The translations under genes were made by a program, and so were the position numbers. From Methylobacterium brachiatum (GTDB lineage: Bacteria; Pseudomonadota; Alphaproteobacteria; Rhizobiales; Beijerinckiaceae): a stretch of DNA of 64,000 bases. Location of the stretch: assembly GCF_020523825.1 (NCBI RefSeq), contig NZ_JAJALK010000007.1, positions 62,001 through 126,000 on the forward strand, in the 5' to 3' direction. The notes beneath the pieces were generated by a model. It saw only the letters and a list, made by a program, of their open reading frames with translations, was not told where the DNA came from and searched no databases. This document shows, piece by piece, positions 38,598-49,017 of the stretch; positions within the stretch are counted from its first letter, which is position 1, and the number at the start of each line of letters is the position of its first letter.

Positions 38598-40745
38598 TTA
38601 CGCGGCCCGCACGTTGCGCAGGAACTGCGCCACCTCGGCGCGAAGCTGCTCGGACTGGGTGGCGAGGTCGTCCGAGGCCTGGGCCACCGACGAGGCCGCT
38701 TGGCCGGCATCGCTGGCGACGCGGGCGACCTCGGCGATGTCGGCGGTCATCCCACTGGTCCCGGTCGAGGCCTGCCCCATGCTGCGGACGATGTCCTGCG
38801 TGGTGACACCCTGCTCCTCGACGGCGGCCGAGATGCTGGTGGAGACGTGGTTCATCGCCTCGATCTGGGACACGATGCCCTGGATCGCCTCGGACACGCC
38901 GCCGGTCACCGCCTGGATCGACGCCACCTGACGGCCGATCTCCTCGGTCGCGCGGCTGGTCTGGGTCGCGAGTTCCTTCACCTCGGCCGCGACCACCGCG
39001 AAGCCGCGGCCGGCCTCACCGGCCCGGGCCGCCTCGATCGTGGCATTGAGCGCGAGCAGGTTGGTCTGCCCGGCGATGGTGGACACCATCCCGACCACGT
39101 CGCCGATGCGGGTCGCGGCGGCGGCGAGATCCGCCATCGTGCCCTCGGCGCGCTTGGCCTCGTCGACCGCGGTGGCCGACATGCCGGCCGCCTGCTCGAC
39201 CTGGCGCCCGATCTCCTGGACGGTGGCGCCCAGCTCCTCCGCGGCGGCCGCGACGGCATCGACATTGTCGGCGGTCTGACGCGCCGCGCTGGCGACGCTG
39301 GTCGAGCGCTCCGATGTGCCGGCGACGGCGATCCGCATGGTGCCGGAGGCGCCCTGGAGCGCCGCCACCCCCCGGGTCAGCCCATCGACGATGCCGCCGA
39401 CGGATTGCTCGAAGCCGCTGGCCAGGTCCTGCAGCATGGCGCGCCGGGCCTGCTCCTCGCGCATCCGCGCGGCCTCGGTGGTCTGAAGCTGCTGTGCCGC
39501 CTCCTCCAGCGACATGTCACGGATCGTGACCACCGCGCGGGCGATGTCACCGATCTCGTCCCGGCGCCGGCTGCCCGGCACATCGGTGAGCGCCTGACGG
39601 TCGGCGAGCGCCTTGAGGGCGCGGGTCAGCGCGCTGAGCGGGGACACGATCGAGCGTGCCAGCAGCAGGCCGAGGACGGCCGTGCCCGCCAGGACGCAGA
39701 GGCCGATCAGGAACAGCGTGCGCGAGAGCGCCCGCACGGCGTCGATCGCCTCGGCCTGCGACTGCTCCGCCACCACGGTCCAGGGCGCGCCCAGCACGGA
39801 GACCGGCGAGGCCGCCGCCATGTGCGGGCCGTCGGCCGCCGTGAACTCGAAGCTGCCGTCGGCCTTGAGGCGATCGGTTGTGATCCCGAGCGGGGCGACG
39901 CCGTCGCCGGCCTTCGCCGTCTTGCTCAGCGGCGGATTGCTGCGCAGCCGCCCGTCGGCGCCGGCGGCCAGCACTTGGCCGGTCTCCCCGAGGCCGGTCC
40001 GCTTCGCCAGCGCCTGATCGAACAGGGTCGGCGTGACCCGCATGACGATGAAGCCGATCCGCTCCGCCGCCTGGGCGGTGCCCATGGCCACGTTCGCCCG
40101 CTTGGTCATGGCGCGGCCGATGAAGGCGGCCGGCTGGCCGTCGACCGGGTAGGCCGAGAAATCCTCGAACAGGACCGAGCTCGGATCCGCGGATTTGAGG
40201 CGCTCGACCAGCCGCTCCAGCGCCGTGCCCTTGAGCCCGTCATCCGTCACCGACTTGGCGAAATCGCCGCCCTTCGTCGTCGTGTAGACGATCCGGCCGG
40301 CGTCATCGAGGAACAGCAGGTCGGCGTAGCCGGACTGGGCGACGAGCTTGCGCGCCACCTCCTGCACCTTCACGTGGCGGCGTCCGTACATGCCGGTCCC
40401 GTCCAGCGCGATCCGCGCCTCGACGGTCTGCGGCGCCCGGAACGCCTCGACGACCGCGGCGGTCTCGGGCTTCGACGGGTCGAGGGTCTCGATCAGGTCG
40501 GGGAAGTTCGAGACGATCTGGGGATGCGCCGCCGCGGCGAGGAAGTCGGCCTGCATCCGGTCGGCCACCAGCTCGATCCCGTCCCGGCGCGCGACCGCAG
40601 CCAGCTGGAGCCGCTCGTTCGCCGCGTCGATCAGACCGGACTTGGCGGAATACCAGCTGAAGCCACCCATCGCGGTGGCGCTGAGCAGGGCCAACCCGAT
40701 CGTCATCGCCGGCAGGCGAGAACTCAGCCGCGAAAACATCACCAT
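38598..40745 (-). CDS. Methyl-accepting chemotaxis protein (large periplasmic sensor)
   Basis: A 715-residue chemoreceptor, start placed at the ATG at 40743-40745 with AGGA upstream; ATG 40737-40739 is the alternative. TM1 is about residues 15-35. A large periplasmic sensor of about 290 residues follows, with cache-like features: ERLQLAAVARRDGIELVADRMQADF, DLLFLDDAGRIVYTTTKG. TM2 (about 340-362) leads into HAMP, and the signalling tip is [20 protein letters not shown]. It shares no sensor domain with the other chemoreceptors of the window. It is convergent with the EnvZ-like kinase gene. Confidence 0.92.
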   Translation of the reverse strand: MVMFSRLSSRLPAMTIGLALLSATAMGGFSWYSAKSGLIDAANERLQLAAVARRDGIELVADRMQADFLAAAAHPQIVSNFPDLIETLDPSKPETAAVVEAFRAPQTVEARIALDGTGMYGRRHVKVQEVARKLVAQSGYADLLFLDDAGRIVYTTTKGGDFAKSVTDDGLKGTALERLVERLKSADPSSVLFEDFSAYPVDGQPAAFIGRAMTKRANVAMGTAQAAERIGFIVMRVTPTLFDQALAKRTGLGETGQVLAAGADGRLRSNPPLSKTAKAGDGVAPLGITTDRLKADGSFEFTAADGPHMAAASPVSVLGAPWTVVAEQSQAEAIDAVRALSRTLFLIGLCVLAGTAVLGLLLARSIVSPLSALTRALKALADRQALTDVPGSRRRDEIGDIARAVVTIRDMSLEEAAQQLQTTEAARMREEQARRAMLQDLASGFEQSVGGIVDGLTRGVAALQGASGTMRIAVAGTSERSTSVASAARQTADNVDAVAAAAEELGATVQEIGRQVEQAAGMSATAVDEAKRAEGTMADLAAAATRIGDVVGMVSTIAGQTNLLALNATIEAARAGEAGRGFAVVAAEVKELATQTSRATEEIGRQVASIQAVTGGVSEAIQGIVSQIEAMNHVSTSISAAVEEQGVTTQDIVRSMGQASTGTSGMTADIAEVARVASDAGQAASSVAQASDDLATQSEQLRAEVAQFLRNVRAA

Positions 40746-41178
40746 GGCAGTCCTGTAGGCATTCTGATCGGAGAAACCGCGCAACCTTAGTGCAATGCCA
40801 CTAAAATCCCGTAAAGATTTGTGGCAAGACGTCGATTCCGGGCACAGAATTCAATCTATCGCGCCGTCGGTGGATCCAAGATTTGCACAGACCCTTGGCC
40901 CGCAACGCGACGCGTCAATACGGCCGATATGTAACACCCATATCAAAGACGTTTTCGAACCGTGTCCCCGGACGCATAAAGTCCCGCAACTTCACCCATC
41001 AGGGTTCAGGATGCCGGGATAGTGGGTAGGTCCCGGGGGGCCGGCCTCGACCGAATGACGTCCGGCCCGGGGCTTGCTGACGATCCGGGCTGGCGTCGCG
41101 AATCGTTGGCCTGACCCCGCGAGTCCGCCTAGAGCATCGGCCAACCGCCAGAGCCTTGACCTGCAGAACGGGGACCGG
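40746..41178. other. 433-base intergenic region
   Basis: Between the divergently transcribed chemoreceptor and arginase genes. The first 190 bases are less GC-rich than the surroundings and probably hold the chemoreceptor promoter; the remainder up to the arginase start is GC-rich. I see no gene, tRNA or repeat here. Confidence 0.4.
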
Positions 41179-42147
41179 ATGACGAGCGAGACCCGCCGAG
41201 ACGATGCGCGCCGGATCGCGCTGATCGGGGCGCCGATCGAGGTCGGCACCAGCGAACCGGGCGCGCTCATGGGCCCGGCCGCCCTGCGCACGGCCGGGCT
41301 CGTTCGAACCCTGTCCGATCTCGGCCACGCGATCGTCGATCACGGCGATGTCGTGCCGGATGGCCCGGCCGACGGGCGGGGCCTGGCCGCCGTCGCGGCC
41401 TGGACCCGTGCCCTGTCCCGGGCGGTCGAGGCCGCCCTCGGCGCGGGGTCGGTGCCGCTCGCCGCCGGCGGGGACCACAGCCTGTCGCTCGGCTCGGTCG
41501 ACGGGGCGATGCGCCATTGCGCCCGGGAGGGCCGGCCGCTCTTCGTGCTCTGGCTCGACGCCCATGCCGATTTCAACACGCCGGAGACCTCGCCCTCGGG
41601 CAACGTCCACGGCATGCCCCTCGCGGCCCTGTGCGGCGAGCCGGGTTTCCCGGACCTGTTCGCCGAGCCGGTGCCGGCCCCGCTGCCCCCGGCCAATGTC
41701 CACCTGTTCGGCCTGCGCTCGATCGATGCCGGCGAGCGCGCCCTGGTGACCGCCCGCCGGGTCGGCGTCACCGACATGCGCACCATCGACGAGTTCGGCG
41801 TGGTCGCCCCCCTGCGGCGCGTGCTCGACCGGGTGGCCCGGGACGGCGCGCACCTGCATGTCAGCCTCGATATCGATTTCCTCGATCCGTCGATCGCCCC
41901 CGGCGTCGGCACCACCGTGCCGGGCGGCGCGACCTTCCGGGAGGCGCATCTCATCATGGAGATGCTGCACGATTCCGGCCTGGTCCGCTCCCTCGACGTG
42001 GTCGAGCTGAACCCGTTCCTCGACGATCGGGGGCGCAGCGCCCGGGTGCTGGTGGAGCTGGTGGCGAGCCTGTTCGGCCGGCGCATCCTGGACCGGGCCT
42101 CGCCCGTGATCGAAGCGGTCTCCGCCGACCAGAACGGCCGCCGCTGA
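41179..42147 (+). CDS. rocF: Arginase
   Basis: A 322-residue manganese ureohydrolase from ATG 41179, with a GGGGA block upstream. Metal-binding signatures are GGDHSLSLGS (first His), LWLDAHADFNTPETSPSGNVHGMPLA (Asp-Ala-His-x-Asp) and SLDIDFLDPSIAPG (Asp-x-Asp). The long substrate loop after DAHAD (NTPETSPSGNVHG) is of the arginase, not agmatinase, type. It cleaves arginine to ornithine and urea. Its stop overlaps the ureD start (TGATG), so urea production and urease assembly may be coupled here. Confidence 0.93.
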   Translation: MTSETRRDDARRIALIGAPIEVGTSEPGALMGPAALRTAGLVRTLSDLGHAIVDHGDVVPDGPADGRGLAAVAAWTRALSRAVEAALGAGSVPLAAGGDHSLSLGSVDGAMRHCAREGRPLFVLWLDAHADFNTPETSPSGNVHGMPLAALCGEPGFPDLFAEPVPAPLPPANVHLFGLRSIDAGERALVTARRVGVTDMRTIDEFGVVAPLRRVLDRVARDGAHLHVSLDIDFLDPSIAPGVGTTVPGGATFREAHLIMEMLHDSGLVRSLDVVELNPFLDDRGRSARVLVELVASLFGRRILDRASPVIEAVSADQNGRR

Positions 42148-42998
42148 TGCCGGACGGTCGGGCCGACGCCCCACCCGACGCGCCGGCCCGCCAGCGTTCG
42201 GACGGCCGTGTCCACCTCCGCGCCGGCCCCGTGGGGGGCGGGGGCTCGACCCGGATCCTGGATCTCGCCGAATCCGGCCCGTCGCGGTTGCGCTTCCCCC
42301 GCGGGGAGGGGGCGCTGGAGGCGGTCCTGGTCAACACCGCCGGCGGGGTCGCGTGCGGCGACGCCTTCACGATCACCCTGGACCTCGCCGCCGGGGCCGA
42401 CCTCGTGCTGACCACGACGGCGGCCGAGAAGATCTATCGCTCCGACGGCCCTGTGAGCCGGATCGAGAACCGCGTCCTCCTGGCAGAACGGGCCCGGTTG
42501 GCCTGGCTGCCCCAGGAGACGATCCTGTTCGATCGCGCCCGGGTGCAGCGGCGCTTCGAGGCCGACCTGTCCGAAGGCGCCGCCCTGCTGGCCGTCGAGA
42601 TCGTCGCCTTCGGCCGCGCCGCCCGGGGCGAGCGGATCCATGCCGGGCTGTTCTCGGATTCCTGGCGGGTGCGCCGGGCCGGGCGGCTGGTCTATGCCGA
42701 CAGCCTGGTCCTCGACGGTCCGATCTCCGATCTCCTCGACCGCCCGGCGATCGGCGGCAGCGCGCGCGCCTGCGCGACGGTCTTGGACGTCTCCGAGGGC
42801 GCGGAGGGGCATCTCGAGGCCGCCCGCACCCTGCTCGAAGAGGCCGCCGCGCCGGGTATCGAGGCTGCCGCCAGCGCATGGAACGGCCACCTCGTCGTCC
42901 GGGCCCTCGCGGACGGGGTCGGGCCGCTGCGCAGCCTGGTCGCCCGTTTCCTCGCCGGGTATCGCGATCGACCGATGCCCCGGGTCTGGCAGAGCTGA
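42147..42998 (+). CDS. ureD: Urease accessory protein UreD
   Basis: A 283-residue UreD, a chaperone that binds apo-urease so nickel can be delivered with UreF and UreG. Family segments present: LRFPRGEGALEAVLVNTAGGVACGD, ADLVLTTTAAEKIYRSDGP, RARLAWLPQETILFD, and GERIHAGLFSDSWRVRRAG. The ATG overlaps the arginase stop by one base. The remaining urease genes are not within the window after this gene, where a tRNA follows after about 165 bases. So this ureD is separated from ureABC in this genome, or is a second copy. Confidence 0.93.
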   Translation: MPDGRADAPPDAPARQRSDGRVHLRAGPVGGGGSTRILDLAESGPSRLRFPRGEGALEAVLVNTAGGVACGDAFTITLDLAAGADLVLTTTAAEKIYRSDGPVSRIENRVLLAERARLAWLPQETILFDRARVQRRFEADLSEGAALLAVEIVAFGRAARGERIHAGLFSDSWRVRRAGRLVYADSLVLDGPISDLLDRPAIGGSARACATVLDVSEGAEGHLEAARTLLEEAAAPGIEAAASAWNGHLVVRALADGVGPLRSLVARFLAGYRDRPMPRVWQS

Positions 42999-43162
42999 CG
43001 CGTCCGCCGGCGAACCGCTTATCCGATACGTCCGGCTGCGATCATATTCCCGCGCGGAAGCCGCATCGCGCCCGTTGCCTGCCGCGGCAAACCTCTGCTA
43101 GAGACGCGCACCCGGAGCCGGCCGCCAGGCTCCGAGGGCGACGCCGCGGCGTCGCCACGAGG

Positions 43163-43236
43163 GGCCTCGTGGCGGAGTGGTTACGCAGAGGACTGCAAAT
43201 CCTTGCACCCCGGTTCGATTCCGGGCGAGGCCTCCA
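43163..43236 (+). tRNA. tRNA-Cys (anticodon GCA)
   Basis: A 74-base cloverleaf with encoded CCA: acceptor arms GGCCTCG and CGAGGCC, D-arm GGCGGAGTGGTTACGC, anticodon loop containing GCA (ACTGCAAAT), and TPsiC loop GTTCGATTC. It reads UGC/UGU cysteine codons. The region to the next gene holds only a 7-bp inverted repeat at 43346-43368. Confidence 0.95.
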
Positions 43237-43417
43237 TCTTCCCCTCGCATTCCGAGCGCCATCGCGATCAGCCAGCCAGCCTTGCGCTTGCCGGAGGATT
43301 GGGCCGCGAAACATGACCGCGATCCGTCGATGAGGGATGGGGCGACCCGGACGCCTCGACCGTCCGGGGAAAGGGCACCGCGCGACGCCCACGAGACGCG
43401 GCTTCGTCGGTCCTCGT

Positions 43418-45106
43418 CTAGGCCGCAGCGACCTGAGCCAGGAATGTTGCGATCGCCCGCTGGAGATCGCGTGTCCCGGCATTCACCTGCAACGCATTGG
43501 TCCTGACCTGCTCCGCCTGCTGCTCGTTCGAGGTCGCGGTGGCGCGCACGCCCGCGACGCTGTCCGAGACCTTTCGGGATTCGCTCGCCGCGCTGGTGAT
43601 GGCGCGGGCGATCACCTGGCTCGACTGGCCCTGTTGATCGGCCGCGACCGCGACCTCGGCGGCGATGGAACTCATCTCGGCGATCGTCTGACCCACCGTG
43701 CCGATCGAGCCGATCGCCCCAACCGTGTCGGCAGCCGCCGCCTGGATCGCCCCGATGTGATGGGCGATACGGTCGGTCGCCTGCGCAGTTTGTGCGGCCA
43801 AGTCCTTCACCTCCGTCGCGACGACGGCGAAGCCGCGCCCGACCTCGCCGGCCCGGGCGGCCTCGATCGTGGCGTTGAGAGCCAGCATGTTGGTCTGCCG
43901 GGCCACCGCGCGGATCAACGCGATCACGCTCCCGGCCTCGTCGGCGGCCTGGGCCAGGGTCGTCACCGTGGCCACCAGCCCCTGCGTGTCCGAGAGCGCC
44001 GTCGAGGCGATCCGGCTCGTATGCCGGACCCGGCCTTCGATCTCCTGGGCCGCAACCGACAACTCCTTCGCGGCGGTCGCGATGCTGACGACGACGCCGG
44101 CGGTCTGCTCGGATGCGTCCGCGGCGACAATCACCTGTGCGGTCGTCTCACCGGCAAGGTCCGAGAGCATGTCGGCCGAGGCCTGCATGGCCTCGGCCAG
44201 GGCGGCGAGATTGGTCACGGTGCGATGGGTCTCGCTCTCGAAAGCCCGCGTTGCGGCGGCCAGCCGCTCGGCCCGAATGAGATCCTGCGCGCTGCGGGCC
44301 CGGGCATCGCCATCGAGCGTACGCTTTTCGATCAGCGCCGCCTGAAACGCCGCGATCGTGCGCGCCATCTGGCCGATCTCATCCTGTTGATCGGCGAAGG
44401 GGACCACGTCGTCGAGCTGGTCCGCGGCCAAGGCCTGCATGGCCGATTTGAGCCGGGCCAGGGGCCTCTGGATCTGAGTGATGACGATCCAAGTCGCCGC
44501 GAGGAGCGCCAGGGCGAGCGCCACGGCCGGCACGACGATCAGCGCGAGGATCGCCCGCCTCTGCTCTACGGAGCCGATCGCGCGCTGGTCGTCGAGGCGG
44601 GCCAGCACCTCGCCACCGAGCGCGCCGATCTCCGCGATCATGCGCTCGCGGTTCTTCACCGTCGCCTCGTCGGTCGCCTGGATCAGCGCGGCCTTGGGCG
44701 AGATCGTCAGGCCGAGCTCGGCGGTCTCGGTCTGGTAGGCGATGAACTCCTTCACGAACAGGTCGAACCGGCGGCGGCGCTCCGGCGGCAGATGATGGTC
44801 CATCGCCTCGAGGAACGGCACGCGGACACGCTCCACCGCGGCCAAAGCGTCCTGCAACGCCGACAGACGCGTGCGCGCTTCCTCGGCATCGGCGGCGGTA
44901 TAGACGGCTGTGGCCTGCACCACGGCATGCTCGAGCGCCTGACCCAGGGCCCCCGCCTGGAGCCCGGCATTCCAGATCTCGTCGGTGGCGGCAGCACGCT
45001 CCTGCTCCCAGAGCGATTGCCGGACGGCAAAGGCCGAGATGCCGATCGCCACGAAGCCCAGCAGGCCGATGACCGCCGCCAGCTTGAAGCCGAAAGAATT
45101 GCGCAT
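43418..45106 (-). CDS. Methyl-accepting chemotaxis protein, tandem copy A
   Basis: A 562-residue chemoreceptor, start at the ATG at 45104-45106 ([21 protein letters not shown]). TM1 about residues 8-27. The periplasmic helical sensor holds the block [20 protein letters not shown], shared almost identically with the neighbour. TM2 about 185-205. HAMP precedes the signalling domain with tip [20 protein letters not shown]; this tip has Met where most have Leu. The C-terminus ends [17 protein letters not shown]. Its sensor is nearly the same as that of copy B, so the two probably sense related stimuli. Confidence 0.92.
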   Translation of the reverse strand: MRNSFGFKLAAVIGLLGFVAIGISAFAVRQSLWEQERAAATDEIWNAGLQAGALGQALEHAVVQATAVYTAADAEEARTRLSALQDALAAVERVRVPFLEAMDHHLPPERRRRFDLFVKEFIAYQTETAELGLTISPKAALIQATDEATVKNRERMIAEIGALGGEVLARLDDQRAIGSVEQRRAILALIVVPAVALALALLAATWIVITQIQRPLARLKSAMQALAADQLDDVVPFADQQDEIGQMARTIAAFQAALIEKRTLDGDARARSAQDLIRAERLAAATRAFESETHRTVTNLAALAEAMQASADMLSDLAGETTAQVIVAADASEQTAGVVVSIATAAKELSVAAQEIEGRVRHTSRIASTALSDTQGLVATVTTLAQAADEAGSVIALIRAVARQTNMLALNATIEAARAGEVGRGFAVVATEVKDLAAQTAQATDRIAHHIGAIQAAAADTVGAIGSIGTVGQTIAEMSSIAAEVAVAADQQGQSSQVIARAITSAASESRKVSDSVAGVRATATSNEQQAEQVRTNALQVNAGTRDLQRAIATFLAQVAAA

Positions 45107-45892
45107 CGGAAAAACGATAGCCTTCTCAGTACGGGCCGACGCGTGATGGCGTCGCCGCAATGCAATGGAGTTCGATGAAATGATTGAATGTCGGGGCCGC
45201 CCATAACGGGCGTCCAGATCCCAGGATGTCAGCGAGGCCGACACCGGGATTCGGTCGTGACGGATTGCTCCGGTAACCGAAGGGCCGGAATGCGGGTCGA
45301 GCCGCGGCGCTTCAGCTGGCGGTCGTCGCGGCGCGGATGCTCAGCCCGACCGGTACGGCGCGACGCGGAGGTGGCAAGGCAACCCCAGCGGGGTTGTGAT
45401 CGGCAATGCAGACATGGATCGGCAGAATGGGTCGGCGACGCTGATTTCAGCGTGTCCGACAAGATACGGGCCCGCGTAGGCATCCGTCAATACACAATTT
45501 GTCCGCTAATCAGCAATACCGTTTCGGCCGTAATGCCGAAATTTATAACTGACGAAACACATCAGTTTTCGACAAAACTCATTATTGAGCATTCCGATAC
45601 ATCAGGGCCGTAGATACGCGGGCGTCTCGACGTCCGAACCACATTCCCGTCTTCTTGGCTCGTGAGATTGCTGCCAGGCGCGCGCGGGACGATAGAGCCG
45701 AGGGGCATCGGGCTCACGGGGCCCGCGGCGATCGGCACCGCACGCCCGAGGCGGCCCCCATCCTGGTCGGGCGCCGCGATCGCGTGACGCAGCGGGCGCG
45801 GAGCAGCGCGGATCAGCGCAGGCCTCGCCCCGGCGCGATGCGTTGCCTCGCTAACACCGATCGTGCACTCCCCGACGCCAGCCGGATGCCGG
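45107..45892. other. 786-base gene-free region between two chemoreceptor genes
   Basis: Copy A's start is at 45106 and copy B's stop at 45893, so this region must hold the copy A promoter. The segment about 45480-45620 is AT-rich. It has a 7-bp hairpin at 45522-45541 (TTTCGGC / GCCGAAA). The open frame at 45188-45613 shows no recognisable domain. I see no tRNA, insertion or repeated unit. Confidence 0.4.
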
Positions 45893-47572
45893 TCAGGCGG
45901 CGTGCACCTGACCGAGGAAGGTTTCGATCGCCTGCTGCAGGGTCCGGGTTCCCGTGCTCACCCGGGAGGCGCTGCCGCGCACCTGCTCGGCCTGCGTCTC
46001 GTTGGAGGCCGCTGCCGCGCGCACGCTCCCGACGCTCTCCGACACCTTGTGCGAATCGGCCGCCGCATCCGCGATGGCGCGGGCGATCTCCTGGCTGGCC
46101 GCGCCCTGCTGATCCGCCGCCAGGGCGACCTCGGAAGCAATCATGCTCATGCGGGCGATGGTCTCGCCGATGGACGCGATGGCGTCGACCGTGTTGGCGG
46201 CGGCGCCCTGGATCGACCCGACCTGGCCGGTGATGCGGTCGGTGGCGAGGGCGGTCTGGCTGGCGAGCGCCTTCACCTCGGCCGCCACAACGGCGAAGCC
46301 GCGCCCCGCGGCCCCGGCCCGCGCCGCCTCGATCGTGGCGTTGAGGGCGAGCAGGTTGGTCTGCTCGGCAACGCTGCGGATCAGCGTCACGACGGCGTCG
46401 ATCTCTCCCGCCGCCCGCGACAGGCTCGAGACCGTGATCTCGAGACCTTTCGTGTCGGTCAGCGCGGAGGCCGCGATCTCGCTGGTATGCCGGACCCGTT
46501 CCTCGATCTCCCGCGCGGAGGCCGAGAGCTGCTCGGCCGCGCCGGCGATGCTGTCGACCATGTCGGCGGTCTGGTTCGAAGCCCCCGCCACCACGGTCGC
46601 CCGGGCGGCCATGTCCCCGGCCGTGCCGGTCAGCGTCGCGGCCGCCTCCTGCATCGCCTCCGCCGACCCGGCGAGATCCGCCACGGCCCGGTGCGTCTCG
46701 CCCTCGAAGGCCCGGGTCGCCTCGGCCAGCTGCTCGGCCCGGATCCGGTCGCGCGCACGCCGCTGCCGCGCCTCGGCGTCGAGCTTCTGCTTCTCGATCA
46801 GGGCCGTCTGGAACGCCGCGATGGCGCTCGCCATCTCACCGATCTCGTCGCGGCGATGAGTGAACGGGACCGTTTGGCCCAGATCGTTGGCGGCCAGGGC
46901 CGTCATGCTGGTCTTCAGGCGGTCGAGCGGCCGACGGACCTGCGTGATGATGATCCAGATCGCCGCGAGCAGGCCGAAGGCGAGCGCCACGGCGGGCACC
47001 ACGATCAGCGCCAGGCGGGCGGCGCGGCGATCCGCAGCGTCGGCGGCGCGCCGCTCGTTCAGGCGGGCCAGCACTTCGCGGCCGAGCAGGCCGATCTCCG
47101 CGATCATGTGCTCGCGATTCTTCACCGTCGCCTCGTCGGTCGCCTGGATCAGCGCGGCCTTCGGCGAGATCGTCAGGCCGAGCTCGGCCGTATCGGTCTG
47201 GTAGGCGATGAACTCCTTCACGAACAGGTCGAACCGGCGACGGCGATCCGGCGGGAGCTGATCCTCCATCGCCTCGAGGAACGGCACGCGGACCTGCTCC
47301 ACGGCCGCCAGGGCGTCGTGCAGCGCGGACAGGCGCGTGCGCGCCTCGGTGGTGTCCTCGGCGGTGTAGAGGGCGGTGGCCTGCACGACCGCATGCTCGA
47401 TCGCCTGCCCCAGCGCGCCGGCCTGCAGGCCGGCATTCCAGATCTTGTCGGTGGCGGCCGCGCGCTCCTGCTCCCACAGCGACTGCCGGATGGCGAAGGC
47501 CGAGATACCGGCCGCCACGAAGCCCAGCAGGCCGACCACCGCCGCCAGCTTGAAGCCGAGAGAAATGCGCAT
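45893..47572 (-). CDS. Methyl-accepting chemotaxis protein, tandem copy B
   Basis: A 559-residue paralogue of copy A, start at the ATG at 47570-47572 ([21 protein letters not shown]). The periplasmic sensor has the same blocks: [45 protein letters not shown] and signalling regions follow the same plan, with the tip [20 protein letters not shown]. Similarity is strongest in the sensor and weaker in the methylation-helix segments. This is best read as a gene duplication with retained sensing. Confidence 0.92.
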   Translation of the reverse strand: MRISLGFKLAAVVGLLGFVAAGISAFAIRQSLWEQERAAATDKIWNAGLQAGALGQAIEHAVVQATALYTAEDTTEARTRLSALHDALAAVEQVRVPFLEAMEDQLPPDRRRRFDLFVKEFIAYQTDTAELGLTISPKAALIQATDEATVKNREHMIAEIGLLGREVLARLNERRAADAADRRAARLALIVVPAVALAFGLLAAIWIIITQVRRPLDRLKTSMTALAANDLGQTVPFTHRRDEIGEMASAIAAFQTALIEKQKLDAEARQRRARDRIRAEQLAEATRAFEGETHRAVADLAGSAEAMQEAAATLTGTAGDMAARATVVAGASNQTADMVDSIAGAAEQLSASAREIEERVRHTSEIAASALTDTKGLEITVSSLSRAAGEIDAVVTLIRSVAEQTNLLALNATIEAARAGAAGRGFAVVAAEVKALASQTALATDRITGQVGSIQGAAANTVDAIASIGETIARMSMIASEVALAADQQGAASQEIARAIADAAADSHKVSESVGSVRAAAASNETQAEQVRGSASRVSTGTRTLQQAIETFLGQVHAA

Positions 47573-47829
47573 GACGAGGAGACCGGTTTCCGCGAGAATC
47601 GAGTGGGAAGGCACTAATCTAACAACGTTTGCGATGGCGTTAAATATAGCCGGCAAACACGCTGCGCTTAGATTGCAGCATAGCTGAGCAGATCTGCGGC
47701 CATCAAGTCGGCCTTGGCTTTTCGATTACAAAGATCGCGCAAAAATCTTCGATGGCCGGGATTTTCCGGCGCTGCGAAAGCTGATGCGCGCCGCGCGAAT
47801 CGGCCGGCGAAAGCCGCGAGCCGCCCGCT

Positions 47830-47979
47830 TCAAAGGCCGTGCGCCACGATCAGGCGCGCCGCGAGGGCGACGATCAGGAAACCGAGCAGGGCCAGGCTGA
47901 TGTAGTAGGGCATGCGGCTGCCGCGCTCCTGATCGAGCGCGTAGGCTTCATGGGAACCATCGGGATCCCGCAACATCAT
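47830..47979 (-). CDS. 49-residue single-helix membrane protein
   Basis: Starts at the ATG at 47977-47979, with TGGAG five bases upstream. The N-terminal half is polar (LRDPDGSHEAYALDQERGSRM) and the C-terminal half a hydrophobic helix (YYISLALLGFLIVALAARLIVAHGL). No family recognised. It is the last gene on the minus strand before the tRNA-Asn region. Confidence 0.5.
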   Translation of the reverse strand: MMLRDPDGSHEAYALDQERGSRMPYYISLALLGFLIVALAARLIVAHGL

Positions 47980-48398
47980 CAACACTCCAAAGGCGAAGCG
48001 GCCACGGCCGTGTTCCGCCCGGGGATCACGGGCCGCGGACATGCGGGAGCCACGGACGATCGGGCGAGGGCGGCTTGGACTGAACACACGGCTCGAGAGC
48101 CCTGGGGTCGAGTCGGCGGGGCCTCTGCTCGGGCACGCACCCGGCAACGGGCCACGCCAGCGGGCCGTTCTCTAGGCCGGCGCCGTGACGATCGCATGAC
48201 CACACGGGCTTGAGCGGCGTGGCAAGCCGGACCTGAGCGTGTCCGAACCGCGAACCAGCTGTTGCGAAAGGGAGACACCCGGGGCCGATTGGGCGCCGGC
48301 AAACCACCCTTTCGAAGGCGCGCCTCCGCGAACGGCACCAATCCCGCGATTCAGGGTCTTGCGTCTCGCGATCCCGGTGTGTACAGACCCGCTCGTGA
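47980..48398. other. Gene-free region upstream of tRNA-Asn
   Basis: 419 bases of GC-rich sequence with no convincing gene, repeat or tRNA. It should include the promoter of tRNA-Asn close to 48398 and the promoter of the 49-residue protein gene on the other side. Confidence 0.3.
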
Positions 48399-48474
48399 TC
48401 CCCGATAGCTCAGTTGGTAGAGCAGGCGACTGTTAATCGCCTTGTCGCAGGTTCGAGTCCTGCTCGGGGAGCCA
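48399..48474 (+). tRNA. tRNA-Asn (anticodon GTT)
   Basis: A 76-base cloverleaf with encoded CCA: acceptor arms TCCCCGA and TCGGGGA, D-arm AGCTCAGTTGGTAGAGCA, anticodon arm GGCGA-CTGTTAA-TCGCC giving GTT, and a TPsiC loop with GTTCGAGTC. It reads AAC/AAU asparagine codons. Confidence 0.96.
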
Positions 48475-48780
48475 TCAACCTCCCAACATCTTCAGATCGT
48501 TGTGCTTTTAGCCTTCGCGCCCGTACCGGGCCGCGGGGTGGCGGCACGACGTCTGCGTTCGAGCGGCCGCATTATTCGGCCGCGCTCGGCAGTGCCGCTC
48601 GCGGAGCCCGGCAACGGGTCGGCCGATGCGATGGTCATCCCCCGGCCGACGGCCGCTCCAGCCCGGCAATCCTCACGCGACACTTACGCGAACGGCCGCG
48701 GATCCCGCTCGCATGCTTATGCGGGATGGCCCAACTTCCGGGCGCGGTCCCTGGAGGATCGCGCGAACCCCAGACATCCG
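48475..48780. other. 306-base region between tRNA-Asn and the next gene
   Basis: No gene is convincing. An overlapping open frame continues into the tRNA sequence, so it is not coding. The small gene below at 48781 may start here, since in-frame codons extend upstream, but no better start is seen. Confidence 0.3.
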
Positions 48781-48999
48781 ATGTCGCCCATCATGCAAGT
48801 CGTGGCCCCGGCGGGCGAGACCGCCCGGTTCATCGTCGGCCAGGATCCCGAAGGCCACTGGGTCGCGATCGAGATCCACGGGCGGGCCGGCGGGCTGTTC
48901 CGGAGCCGGGAGGCGGCGGTGGATTATGCGGCGGACGAGACCGACCACCGGCCCGATGCCGTGTCGCTGTCGGCGGAGCGCATCGAACTGCGGCTGTGA
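48781..48999 (+). CDS. Small hypothetical protein
   Basis: A 72-residue protein from ATG 48781. The segment ARFIVGQDPEGHWVAIEIHGRAGGLFRSREAAVDYAADE has an alternation of strands and a helix similar to the small DUF2188-type proteins, such as the one at 1071-1310, but without that family's C-terminal motif. It ends 18 bases before the stop of the convergent kdpE. Confidence 0.5.
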   Translation: MSPIMQVVAPAGETARFIVGQDPEGHWVAIEIHGRAGGLFRSREAAVDYAADETDHRPDAVSLSAERIELRL

Positions 49000-49017
49000 T
49001 GCCGGCGGCCGAGCCCG

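Noticed and set aside
45188..45613. 141-codon frame between the tandem chemoreceptors
   Set aside because: No domain, no signal, composition changes within the frame and no convincing ribosome-binding site.
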